Made by a program: the position numbers and the translations under genes | Shown: positions 34,167 through 45,375 of the stretch, piece after piece | How the letters are laid out: the number at the start of each line of letters is the position of its first letter | Position numbering within the stretch: position 1 is the stretch's first letter | The notes under the pieces: model-generated | The model's database searches: none | Told to the model about the DNA's origin: nothing | The model's input: only the letters and a program-made list of their open reading frames with translations | Assembly (NCBI RefSeq): GCF_008831285.2 | Contig: NC_045146.1 | Location: 5,344,972-5,408,971 of the forward strand | Direction of reading: 5' to 3' | DNA length: 64,000 nt | Source of the DNA: Nymphaea colorata | Taxonomy: Eukaryota; Streptophyta; Magnoliopsida; Nymphaeales; Nymphaeaceae

Positions 34167-37100
34167 TGTAATCACCCCAAATTTTTCCAAAATGCTACAC
34201 TCTTTTACCAAAACACAAAACCCAATTTTTTGGATCTAGATTAGATCCAAAACCACAATTCAGATCCAAATCAAGTATTTCAAACCCAAAATTTGAATCG
34301 AGTTCGAAACGACAAAATTTAAGCATCGCGTGTGCACGGACCCTCACTTTGTTTTAAGGACTCATTTTAATGCCAAAACATGTTTTTAAACCCTAGTCGC
34401 ATGCTCAAACGAGTCGACAATAGACTGAACCAAAATCGGATTTGGAGCGAGTTCGGAGTTGTTCAAAATGGAGTTGACCGCCCATTTGTAACAAAAAAAA
34501 AACATTTTTCAGATAACAAAATAATAATTTTTATTTATAAACAGACATTATTTATTTTGTATAATTTTATTAATTTAAATTTTATTTAAATTTAATAAAA
34601 AATGTTGAGTTTTTGTGCGTCCCGACACGCACAGTCGCACGACGCGCACGTGCGCAAGAGAACGATGCGCTGTCACGCGTGCTCGCGTGCCACATGCTTA
34701 CACTGCTAAGGAGCCTTCCCGGCCTGCCTATGCAGGCTCCATTTCTTTCCAAAAATTGATCATTGGAGGGCATTTTTGAACATTTTTAAGAGGCATTAGC
34801 CCTACCTACACCCCAAAAATGAATTTGTAGGCCTATTGTCAATCACACTCATTTCAAACCTAATTTTTTTCAAAAAAGTTGAAAATAATTCAAAATTATT
34901 TGAACTTCGTATGAAAATTTGTGAAATTCAAAAAAATTTGAATTTTGACTTTTAGCTCCAAAACTCTCTATAAAAACCCCATATTATCCTCCTCTTGGGC
35001 AAGGAGCTAGCCCTTGGAGAAGCTCTAGTGCATTCTCACTTGAGGACTTAGAGTTTTTAGCTCTCTTCCTCCATTTCCTTCTCTTTTTTTTTTCTTCTCC
35101 AACTTGGAGCTTTATCAAGCTACAACTCTTCAAGGGAGCACGAAGATCTCTTGGAAGCCTCTTCTTCATCACCATGGAGCTCTATTCAAGGTGAGTCTAA
35201 GATCATTCGAAGCAAAGGTGATCATTTTTCCCTCAAATCATTCTCATTAGATGTATGTAACCAACATCTCGCTTCATTGTTTCGTTTGTTTCTTCCCTTC
35301 TTCATCTCCCTATGGTCATACAAGATAGCTCTAAAATCTCTATTTTAAAGTCAAGAGGCTATTCTTAAGTTTAGCGGGGGCATGAGAAGGTGAAGTGATA
35401 TCTCATTTTATGATTGAACCATGCTATCTCTTTTCTTGAATATAGCCTTGATTTGCTTATTTCATTTTCTGTCCTCTTCATCTCCTCATGGTCATATGAG
35501 ATAGCTCTCAATCTCTATTTTAGAGTCAAAAAGCTATGCTCGAGTGCACCAAGAGCACGAGAAGAGGAGATGATATTTCATTTTATGATTGCATCATGTT
35601 CTATCTTTTCTTGAATGTAGCCTTGTTTTGGTTTCTTTATTTTCTCTCATCTTCATCTCCCTATGGCCATATGAGATGGCTCTCAAATCTCTATTTTAGA
35701 GTCAAGAGGCTATGCTCGAGCACATCGAGAGCATGGAAAGATGAAATGATATTTCATTTTATGGTTGAATCATGCACTCTTTCTTTTCTTGAATATTGCA
35801 TTGTTTCAAGATATTATCCATGCATAGTTATTTGATTTTCCAATTACATGTGAATGCACGGTGAGAATGAGAGTGTGGTTTGGGATTTTTTTTTTATTCT
35901 TATTTGTTATGTTGAGACTTGTCCAACCCAAGGAAAACCCTCACAAATATGTACATGTTAATATGCATTTTCATATCATTTTGTGTTAGTTTCCTTTCTA
36001 ATCATCCGATTAGGAACCCTAATGAGCACTTTATCGTGTGGTTTGATTTTCTTCCATACCCAACGGTGGAAGAAACATATTCCCTTATAACAAACTAAGT
36101 AACCATCTTTTATGTTCATATATTTGAATCATGTTTTCTAAAATATTTTCGAAATAACCCTCTCTAACATGGCTGTGGAGACTTAGCTTAGGCTTTTGCA
36201 TGAGTCCAAGCTCCCCTCTAGCCTATATCAAACTTGAAGTCGGTTATTTCTCATTTCTTAATTTTTAATCCCATGAAGGTATGTATGTATATACATGTTA
36301 TATACATATATATGCACATGATGATTTTCTTTTTTTCTTTCTATGTTTCCATATTTTACAAATTTTCATACACAAATGAATACATATATACATGTGTTCT
36401 ATTTTCTTTTCCTAGAATCTTTTATTTCTCTTTTAAGGACAAACATCTTTCCTTCTAAATTTTCTTATACATACACATATAAGTATGTATATATATTTCT
36501 CTTTTCCTCTAAAAATCTTTCTTTATATTCAAATCAATATCATTTTTACAAACTTTCATATATGCATATATGTGATGGTATGTACATCTTTTTTTTTATC
36601 TCTTTCTCTCCCTCTTTTTTTTTTACGAGAGTATTTCATCTCTTCCATTCTTTCAACATTTTCTTCTCATGATCTTTTTATTCACCGACTTCACTAAGAC
36701 CAAAAACCAAGTAATTACCATGCTTGATGGTCTGCAACCCCAATCCATTTTCAAAAATTTTTCCTTCTTATATATGATAATTATCAAAACAAAAATTTTG
36801 GATGTATGTTATGGTAGGAATGTTTCTAGATGAATGTTATGGTAGTAATGTCTTATTCTCTTCTAGTCGTATAGGATCAATACGTCCATGCATTCACACT
36901 CACTGAATATCACTTATGATCACGAGCACCTCTCTAAAAGAAGTTAAGCAAGATGAGATGGAGCTCTAACTAGCTAGTAACCAAATCAGAGCAAAATCTC
37001 AAACCTACTTAAAGTTTTAAGAGAACACAAAAATGATTTCAAAATGATTTCCCAAACTTTTCAAATGATATTTACAAAGATTTCCCAATTCTAGTTTTCC

Positions 37101-37385
37101 CTAAAATATTTCACATTCTCAAATAATTCTTCAAGGACTTTTTCAAAAGTTTGAAACATCAAACTTTCAATATTTTCCTACACCGCATATAGAATGAAAG
37201 AGATGTTTGAGCCAAAATATAATGCATTAATAATAAACATAGCCCTTGGATTGATTACCCCCGATAAAGACGTAGGGAACGGTCCATCTTCATACCAACG
37301 GGCGAGTCCCTCTCTCTCGTATTCAAAACAAAACTAATTTTTGTGTACCACTCCAAAACCAAAAGAAATTTTGGGGATGCGAACA
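34167..37385 (+). mobile_element. Solo long LTR (copy A) in the copia F primer site
   Basis: 3219 bp, TGTAATCACCCC at 34167 to GGGGATGCGAACA at 37385, flanked by a near-perfect 5-bp duplication (GAGAT/GAGCT). TATAAAAA at 34969-34976. A short CpG-rich block lies at about 34612-34705, and microsatellite-rich sequence at 36280-36620. It has no internal region, primer site or coding capacity, so it is a solo LTR or a complete LTR-only insertion. Confidence 0.8.
34969..34976 (+). promoter_or_regulatory. TATA box in LTR A
   Basis: TATAAAAA following CAAAACTCTC, in the same context as the TATAAATA boxes of copies B, C and D. Confidence 0.45.
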
Positions 37386-38085
37386 GAGCTGCAAGGTATC
37401 TGCTCTAGAAATTGATCCTTGGATGATGAGTCACTCCGCATCATAATTTCATAGATTTATTCCTTGGACGTGTGTTCTTTATTTCCAATGGAGTCCAACT
37501 ACTTCCAGCGTTAAATTCGTCAGATCCTGAGATCAAAACATCTTTTTTGATCATTTGAGGAGAAAGCCAACAAAATTCCGAGCAAATGGAGCCCTTACCC
37601 ATCAAAAACCATTCAGAATCGCATATTTGTTCCTCGGACATGTGTTCTTTATTTCTGGTGAAGTCTGACTACTTTCAGCATTAAATTTGTCCTATTCTAA
37701 GATCAAAATGGGTTTTTTGATCATTTGATGAGAAAGCTGACAAAATTCTGAGCAAATTGAGCCCTTTTCCATCAAAAACCACTCAGAAATCAAGGAGAAA
37801 TCAATTTTTGAAGACCGCCGTCAATTTTTTCTACTTATTCCGGTGTGAAAGAGGAATTCTGGCGAAATCGACGAATTCGGTGGAATATTTCGTCGTGTCC
37901 TTCGTTCCCGGCGAGTCACCTGTCAATGTGTCTAGACAAATCTCACTTCGCCGTGTCATAGCTACTTGACGAGTTCCGCCATCGAGTCTGGATGTCTTGC
38001 CGGCCATTTGAGCAATGCCGACACTTAGCAAGTGCCGGCAGACACATCAAATTTTTCTTAGCTTCCCTCAATCAAACTTACAACA
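37386..38085 (+). other. Copia F leader with 170-bp tandem duplication
   Basis: Sequence between the split primer site and gag. Two tandem copies, about 37449-37618 and 37619-37790, share TGTGTTCTTTATTTC, GATCATTTGA and GAGCCCTT blocks (for example 37461 against 37631). No gene product is recognised in the leader. Confidence 0.6.
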
Positions 38086-38880
38086 GATAATTATATGTTT
38101 TGAGATACTCAATTCAAACTCATCTTGAATACTTATGGACTCATGATATTGATGGAACAAATCATTGTCCACCCAAAACTATTGAAAATTTTGATGATGT
38201 TAATCCTGATTATATAATATGGTTAAAGCATGATCAACTTGTTTTGAGTTAGATTATTACCTCATTGAGTGAAAATGTTTTGAGTCAAGTCATTGTTTTG
38301 GAAACTGCATATGAAGTCTGGTCATCCTTAAAGAGATCATATGCCTTTCATTCTCGTGCACGCATAATTCATCTTAGAGGTCAACTTCAGGATCTAAAGA
38401 AAGGAAACAAAATAGTAGATGAATATTTTTAGCATGCGAAATTTATTGTGCATCATTTAACTATTGTCCTATTGATGGTCACATGAGTATTGTGCTTTTA
38501 TGGTCTCAATGGAGACCCGATCTACACCAGTGACGTTGGCAGAGCTTCATGGTCTGCTCTTGACTCAAGAACGTAACATAATAGAGTATTGGTGTTGAAA
38601 CTGATCAGCTGAATGCTTCTATTAATTTGACAAACAAGACTAGTTTCTTTTCTCACAATCAACACCGTGGAGGATCGCTTTATCGTGGTGGAAGAAGAAA
38701 CTGTGGCGGCAATTTTAGAAGTCGTGGAGGCCGATCTCTAATCGACCTTGTATCACTTGCCAAATTTGTGAAAAACCTGGTCACTCTATGCGCTCTTGCT
38801 ATCAACTTGCCTCTTATGTTCAAAATAATTCTCCTTTGGCACCAAAGCATATCATGTGGCTCCTCACCAGAATCCCACCA
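38086..38880 (+). pseudogene. Copia F gag (UBN2-type) with zinc knuckle
   Basis: Gag of a plus-strand copia element, broken by stops and shifts. Readable blocks: DGTNHCPPKTI near 38150, NPDYIIWLKHDQLVLS near 38205, the SLSENVLSQVIVLETAYEVW region near 38262, SRARIIHLRGQLQDLKKG near 38350-38405, a Gly/Arg-rich linker near 38670-38740, and a CCHC knuckle CQICEKPGHSMRSC near 38758-38800. These build the capsid-like particle and bind RNA in the family. The gag reading runs directly into the protease region. Confidence 0.75.
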
Positions 38881-39900
38881 ATGGTCAAAACTGGTATTCA
38901 GATTCTGGGGCATCGTATCATGTGACCAGTGACTTGAACAACTTATCTCTACACTCTGAATATCAAGGTGACGACAATTTTCATATTGGAGATGGATCAG
39001 GTTTGACTATTAACCACATTGGTTCTACTGTTTTTGACAGATTTGTCATGAGTGATATTCTTCATGTGCTTAACATCTCTAAGAACCTCATGTCAGTACA
39101 CAAATTTGCTAAGGATAATAATCTTTTCTTTGAATTTCACCCCTCTAGTTGTTATGTCAAGGATCTCACCTCAAGGAAAGTGCTGCTCCAAGGTTGAAGT
39201 GAAGAAGGTTTATACAAATTGATGCTGAACAAGAAAAAGCATACCTTCTTCAGCACTAGACATGTTGGCGTAAAAGACTCGGTTGACACTTGGTATAGAC
39301 ATTTTGGTCATCCCTCTTTAAAGACTGTTATGAACATCTTGAATAATTTTGGTTTGTCTTATGATGATTTCATGCAACATAGAGTGTGTAAAGCTTGTCA
39401 AAAGGGTAAGAGTCATCGTCTACCTTTTAACAAGACTTCTTCGTCAGTACATAGATTCTTAGATATTGTTTATTCTGATGTGTGGGGCCCTGTGGCCGTA
39501 ATTAGTATTGATGGATATAGATACTATGTTTTATTTGTTGATACCTATTCTAAATATTCTTGGATATATCTTCTGAAGAACAAATCAGACTTATATCCAA
39601 AAGTTTAAATCGCATGCTGACCTTGTTACAAATAGAGTTCCCACCAAAAATCTTGGAGGACTAAGTCCATTTGAAGTCATGTTCAAAACCAAACCAGATT
39701 ACAATTTCTTAAAAAATTTTGAATGTGCATGTTTCCCATGCTTGCAGCCGTACAGGAAAAATAAATTTGAGCATAAATCTGAAAAATGTGTTTTTCTAGG
39801 TTATGCTCCAAAGCATCATGGATATTTCTGTCTCAATCTGAAAAATGTGTTTTTCTAGGTTATGCTCCAAAGATCTACATAGTTGAAAAGGCAAAGGTTG
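38881..39900 (+). pseudogene. Copia F protease and integrase remnant
   Basis: Protease with the catalytic DSGAS motif (WYSDSGASYHVTSD) near 38898-38940, in an open frame 38856-39197. After a stop comes the pre-integrase/integrase part at 39219-39608, with the zinc-binding pattern H-x-x-H and C-x-x-C (WYRHFGHPS, then CKACQKGKSHRLPF), then DIVYSDVWGP and VDTYSKYSW with the first two catalytic aspartates. Near 39608 the text jumps to VPTKNLGGLSPFEVMF, so the segment with the third catalytic residue is deleted. Reverse transcriptase is absent; the element ends near 39900. Confidence 0.75.
39776..39872 (+). repeat. 59-bp-period duplication in copia F
   Basis: A 38-bp segment starting AATCTGAAAAATGTG and ending GCTCCAAAG occurs at 39776-39813 and 39835-39872. 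Because 59 is not a multiple of three, the duplication shifts the frame of the integrase tail. Confidence 0.85.
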
Positions 39901-40700
39901 TCGGCTCAACAAGATGATGTCTGCCTCTACTATGGAAGAATAGGCATTGAGGTGTGCACCCTTTCCAATTGATGGTGTCCACCTTTGTGATTGGCAGTGG
40001 ATCGGTCTTGTGGATATTGATCTTCCATGGCATTTTTCTGATGAAACAAATGGAAACTATAGAAAAATAGATCAGAGTGTTTCAAACAAGGATAGGAAAA
40101 GGAAATGGGTTTGCAATATAGGGGATTTCTGCTCGTCCACAATACAGCCTCCCCCTGAAATGTCATTTTGGGTGAAAAACCAACGGTGGCAGGTTATCAA
40201 AACGGTGTTTTTGTTAAAACTGAGTCTTGTTGAAGCCCAACCTAGCACCTAAACATGAGCAAAAATCAGTTTCATAGGCAATGATTGGCCTCTGAAACGC
40301 TATTTGGGCATGTCATCCAAACACGTCTATAGTCTTTGTCATCAAAGGCACTTCAAGTTGGGAAACACTGGTGAAAGAGTTATTTGCATTTACTGTAGTT
40401 TCAATGCAAGCATTGACATGTTCAACCTTCCATCTGACACCACTCGCTGGATTTAAATATTTTAATTGGTGCAACAGAAAATCGTAATAGCCACACAAAA
40501 AATAAGTTTGGGAAGAGGGATAAAAGGGTATTTCTCTCACTTATACAAATGCACTCAAAGTACTATTTTATTAGAGTGAAGCAAGTAGGATTCATAAGAG
40601 AAAGGGTTCTATAGGGGTAAAAGAGGGCTGCAAGTAAGGATTGATGGTGATTCAATAAGTGAAGAGGAAGCTTGGTATTCTTCGGGGGAGACAGAGCTTA
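39901..40700. other. Unassigned, possibly LINE 5' region
   Basis: Between the truncated copia element and the LINE endonuclease. A 101-residue frame at 39947-40252 is unrecognised. A motif GTCATCCAAACACG near 40312 resembles TIR ends seen elsewhere, but has no partner. Confidence 0.25.
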
Positions 40701-42215
40701 AATGCAAGTCGATCTTGGACCAGAGGATGGTAGTTTGTTAGGAATTCCAGAACAGATTACTTTTGATCTTAATTTTGTATGAAGATCATTAGTTGGAATG
40801 TCAAGGAGTTGGCAAACACGGCCTCTATGTGTGATTGGTTAGAACTGATTCTTAGTCAAAAACAAGAAATTTTGTCATATATGATTATATATTGACTAAG
40901 GAGAACTTGTTAAAATTTCCTTGTAGTTTGAAAGATTATGAGGTTGACTCTAATCTCAAGGTAAATGGTCATTGGGCCCAGATTATTGTGGAATGAAAAA
41001 ATATGCACTTTAAATGAACAAATTGTTGGTTCAATTTGTTTTGGTTTGATTATTCTTATGAGGCTGTTAACAGACCCTGTACATTTGATATTGTTGGAGT
41101 CAATTTGCATACAGATTTTAGAATCCATAGGGGAAATTCACGATGTTGGAAACCATCCGTGCCAACAAGCAAGTCCCAACTATGGTGGTTGGAGACTTTC
41201 CTAGCTTTTAATACCTTCATTAGTTTTGTTTATCTTTATGAAATTAGTGATCCTGATGGTCAGTTTACCTAGATGAACCATTGTAATGTTGAGGGTTTGG
41301 TGAGCAGCCAAATCAATAGGCACCTTATTAACAAGATGTGGCTAGAACATATGAATGGATTCAATTCTTTGGTAGTGATTTTGAGAGCTTCATCTGTTCA
41401 TACCACCTTCGGTTTTCAGTTTACAAAGGACAGCTTAATCAAGAGATTCAAGACTAGCAAGGGGATTTTTCATTTATTATGCCATTGGAATTTACGCCCT
41501 AATATCAAAACAACAATTGCTAACCTTCGGGCTATAGACTTACGTGGACGTCCCATGATCAGATTATTGACTAAACTAGACAAAGTTAGGCTCTTTCTTA
41601 ATTCTTGGAATAAATCAGTTGATGAAAGGGGATTTAGCTGTTTTGAGACTGCAAAAAGAGCTTGAGGAGCTGTAGATCAGTCCTAATTTTGGCACAACAA
41701 CATGGGTTTCCAGGGTGCAGCAGGTTGGAGGTTAGCTGATTCAAGTTTGAAGGTAGAGGAAGTTTTATGGAAACAAAAAGTAATGGTGGCTTGGTTAAAA
41801 GAAGGAGATGGTAATAATAGATTTTTTAATAAATTTTCTCAATGTAGGGCTAAAAAGGAGACTCTTAAAAGTATAATTTCTAAGGAAGAACAGTGGAGGA
41901 TCCGGTGGAGGTTTCTAGATTATGCATCCAACATTATAAGCAGTTGTTTGCTAAATATTCTTAATCTGGTCAGGTTTCAGCTGAGTTATGTGAAGGTGCA
42001 CATGTAATTAAAGAGGAGAATGACAATCTATTCTCTCTCGTTTCATATGATGAAATTCATTGGGTTGTCCTTGGGGCCAAATCTGATAGCTCAATAAGAC
42101 CAGACAGATACCTTAATGCCTTTTATCAACATTATAGGGATATTGTGGGTCCATCTGTCACTTGAGCAATTAAAGATTCTTTTTTATAAGGAAAATTGGT
42201 ATAAATCACAGTCTT
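40700..42215 (+). pseudogene. LINE ORF2, 5' part: endonuclease and linker
   Basis: Non-LTR retrotransposon. The endonuclease start MKIISWNVKELANT is at 40780, matching the N-terminal WNxRG box of plant LINE endonucleases. Weaker endonuclease text follows through 41270 with frameshifts. Linker sequence at 41273-42007 includes WLKEGDGNNRFFNKF (about 41793-41838), a hallmark just before the LINE reverse transcriptase. It is interrupted at 42215 by LTR D; the reading resumes at 45371. Stops at 41270, 41663 and elsewhere make it inactive. Confidence 0.75.
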
Positions 42216-42220
42216 GGTGC

Positions 42221-45200
42221 TTGCATTCCAAAAATTTATTTTGGTCTTGGAGTGCTTCAAAAAAAATATTTATTTTGAAATGAGAGAGAAAGAAGATTCG
42301 CCCGTCGGTACGATGATTGACCGTTTTTTGAACCTTTACTGGAGGTAACCAATTCAAGGGCTATGCTTATTCTTGATGCATTTCATTTTTGCTTAAACAT
42401 CTTTTCATTCTAAATGTGGTGTGGTATTTGAGAAAACGTTGAAGTTTTGATGTTTCAAATTTTTGAAAAAGTTTTGAGGAATCATTTCAGAGTGTAAAAC
42501 ATTTTGATTTGGAAAATTTTGAATTAGAAAATCTTTACAAACATCATTTGAAAACCTTTGAATATCACTTTTTGAAGTCAATTTAGTGTTCTCTGAAGAA
42601 TTTAAGTGTGAGATTTTGCTCTAATTCGGTTACTACCTAGCTAGAGCTTCATCTCAACTTGTTTAAGTTCTTATAAAGGTGCTTGTGATTTTCACAAGTG
42701 ATTGTCAATGTATGAATGCATTGGCCCTACATGATTAAAAGCAAATTACTCATTCATACTATAACATTCATCTAAAACATTTCTACCATTACATACATCT
42801 AAGTTTCTCATTTTTATTTAAATGAGTGTCGTAAATATTTTTATGAAAAGAGAAAAAAATTGAAAATGGAATGAGGTTCTAAATCATCAAGAATGATTTC
42901 AGTATTAGGTCACTACTTGAGTTTTGGTTTTAGTGAAGTCAACAAATGAAAAATTAAAACCTTAGATCTTGAGGAGAAAAATATTCAAAAGAATAAAAAA
43001 GAGGAAATATTTTAATACGAGAGAAATGGGGAGAAAGAGAGAGAAAGAAATTTTTGAAATCACAAAACAAAATATTTTAAAAAGAAAGAGAGAGACAGTA
43101 TACATATACATACATTATATATATATATATATATATATATGAAAGCTCATGAAAGGAAAGTGTGAACTCGAATGAAGAAGATTTTAGAAAAAGAGAGAGA
43201 TTTTAGAGAGAGCGTGTGTGTGATTTTAGAGAGAGAAAATGAAATCCACATATATATTCATTTATATGTATAAGTATATGAAAATTTATAAAAAAATATG
43301 TTAAATCACATAGATTGAAGGATAAAGAGAGAAAGTCATGTGCACGTATACGCATATAACATGTATATACATATATGCTTTCATGAGAGTTGAAATCAAG
43401 AAATAACTTGAAAATATCTGATTTCGATTTCTCTATGTAGGCCAAAGAGAAACTTGGGCTCATGCAAGAACGTAGGCTAAGTCTCCAAGACCTCATTAAA
43501 GAGTGTTCTTGCTTTCGAAAATCTTTTGAAAAACATGATTCTAAATATTTTTATATGCGAACATAAAACTATAATTATTTCATTTATTACAAGAAAATAT
43601 GTTTTTCCCATCATTGGGTAGGAAAGAAAATCAAACACATGAAATGGAAAGTAACGTAATAAAGCACTCATTGAGGTTCTCAATCGGGTGATCAAAAGAT
43701 AAACTAAACGTGAGAATGTCATGAAGATACATCTTAACATGTATATATTCGTGAAAGGCTTTCTCGGGTTGGACAAATCTCAATCTCAAAATCAACAGAA
43801 TAATGAAGAAAACTCCCAACCCAAATATTCATTCTCACTGTTCATTTGCCCATTAATTAAGAAAATTAATCTATCATGCATGAACATCACCTCAAACATA
43901 AGACGAACAAAACATTATAACAAGCATATTTCAAAAACAAATGAAGAAATGGAAGTTATTTCACGTTGCACATACTCCTGATGCACTCAAGAATAGCTAT
44001 CAACTTTGGATATAAAATCTTTAAAGCTTTCTTGCATGGCCATTGGAAGGTGGCAAGATGAAATGAAAATACATGAAAACAAGATGAGAATTACATACCT
44101 CTAATATAAATGATTTTAGAAAAATATAAATGATTTTAGGAACGAGTCACCTTCTTTGAATGATTCTAGGGTCACCTTGGGTGAAGCTTTAAGATGATGA
44201 ACATATTCCTCCAAGAGATCTCCTCGTGCACTCTTGAGGAATTGGAACTTAGAGAAGTTTGCTCCCAAGGTTGGAGAAAAAGAAAAAGAGAAGAAGAGAG
44301 AGAGCAAAAGAAAACTATAAATCTTCAAGTAAAAAAACACTAGAGGTTCTCCAACCTTTAGCTCATGCCCAAGAGAGAAGATTGTAGGGGTATTTATAGA
44401 GAGTTTTGGAGTCAAAACTCAAAATTTGAATTTTTTTTAATTTAACAATATCTTCATGGAAATTTCAAGTAATTTTGAATGATTTTTAATATTTTTTTAA
44501 ATAAATAGGTTTTGACCAAGTGGGATTGTCCCATAGACCAGCAAATACCCCTTTGGGGTGTGGGCAGGGCTAATGCCCACCCAACAAGCCCAAAACCACC
44601 CCCATGGGGCAGTTTTTAGCTAAAATATATGGCTTGCACAGTACACAGGCCCTTGCTCAGTGCGTTTGCATGCGCATGCAGCTGATCGGGCGCAACAGCG
44701 CTAGGCGCGTTAGCATGCGGCACACGGCAATGGGTTCAAATGAAAGGGGGGCAAAATGTCTCCTGAATTGTCTCATTTGAACCAATAAGGGGTGGATTTC
44801 GCCCCCCTAGCCTTCAGGAGGTCCGTTCATAAAAAAAATCATAAAATCATTTTTTTTAAATGTGTATAAAAAATGGTTTTCTTACAAATGAGGTCGACTC
44901 TACTTTGAGTGATTTTGGGTTCATTTTAGATCCAGATTGGGTTCGATTGGTCACTGACGTGTTCTAATGATTGGTGAAAGCTCAAAAACACATTTTGGCA
45001 CAAGAACGAAATATAAAACAAAGGAAAGGTCCGTGCATGCACGCATGGTGCTCGATAGCATCAAATTTTGTTGTTTTGATCTTAGCGTTGGATTTTGAGT
45101 TTTAAATTCTCGATTTGGATCTAGTCTTGGGTTTTGAATTTAATTTGGATCTAAGATTTGGATTTTGGATGTAAAGTTGTGTTTGGAATTTGAATCTCAT

Positions 45201-45370
45201 GTTTGGACTCAGCCATGGGTCTAGAGATTCATTTTGGATCGAATAATCGTGAATTTGCTTTGGGTCTAGGGTTGATCTTAGGGTCTAAAAATTAAATCCA
45301 AATGAAATAACTGAGAAGTTCGTTTGGGTGAAATAAAATACAGTCTTTTTGGAAAATTTGGGGTGATAAC
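42221..45370 (-). mobile_element. Solo long LTR (copy D) inside the LINE
   Basis: 3150 bp, flanked by a perfect GGTGC duplication (42216-42220 and 45371-45375). Read on the minus strand it runs from GTTATCACCCC to GGAATGCAA, so the outermost TG/CA bases are eroded relative to copies A and B. It aligns with copy C throughout. A TATAAATA box lies on the minus strand at 44391-44398, and a GC/CpG-rich block at about 44530-44820. No internal region or coding capacity. Its removal restores LINE continuity. Confidence 0.8.
44391..44398 (-). promoter_or_regulatory. TATA box in LTR D
   Basis: TATAAATA on the minus strand within TCTCTATAAATACCCC, equivalent to those of copies A, B and C. Confidence 0.5.
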
Positions 45371-45375
45371 GGTGC

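Noticed and set aside
40270-40330. A complete TIR element ending in GTCATCCAAACACG
   Set aside because: Only one end was recognised; no inverted partner or target duplication was found.
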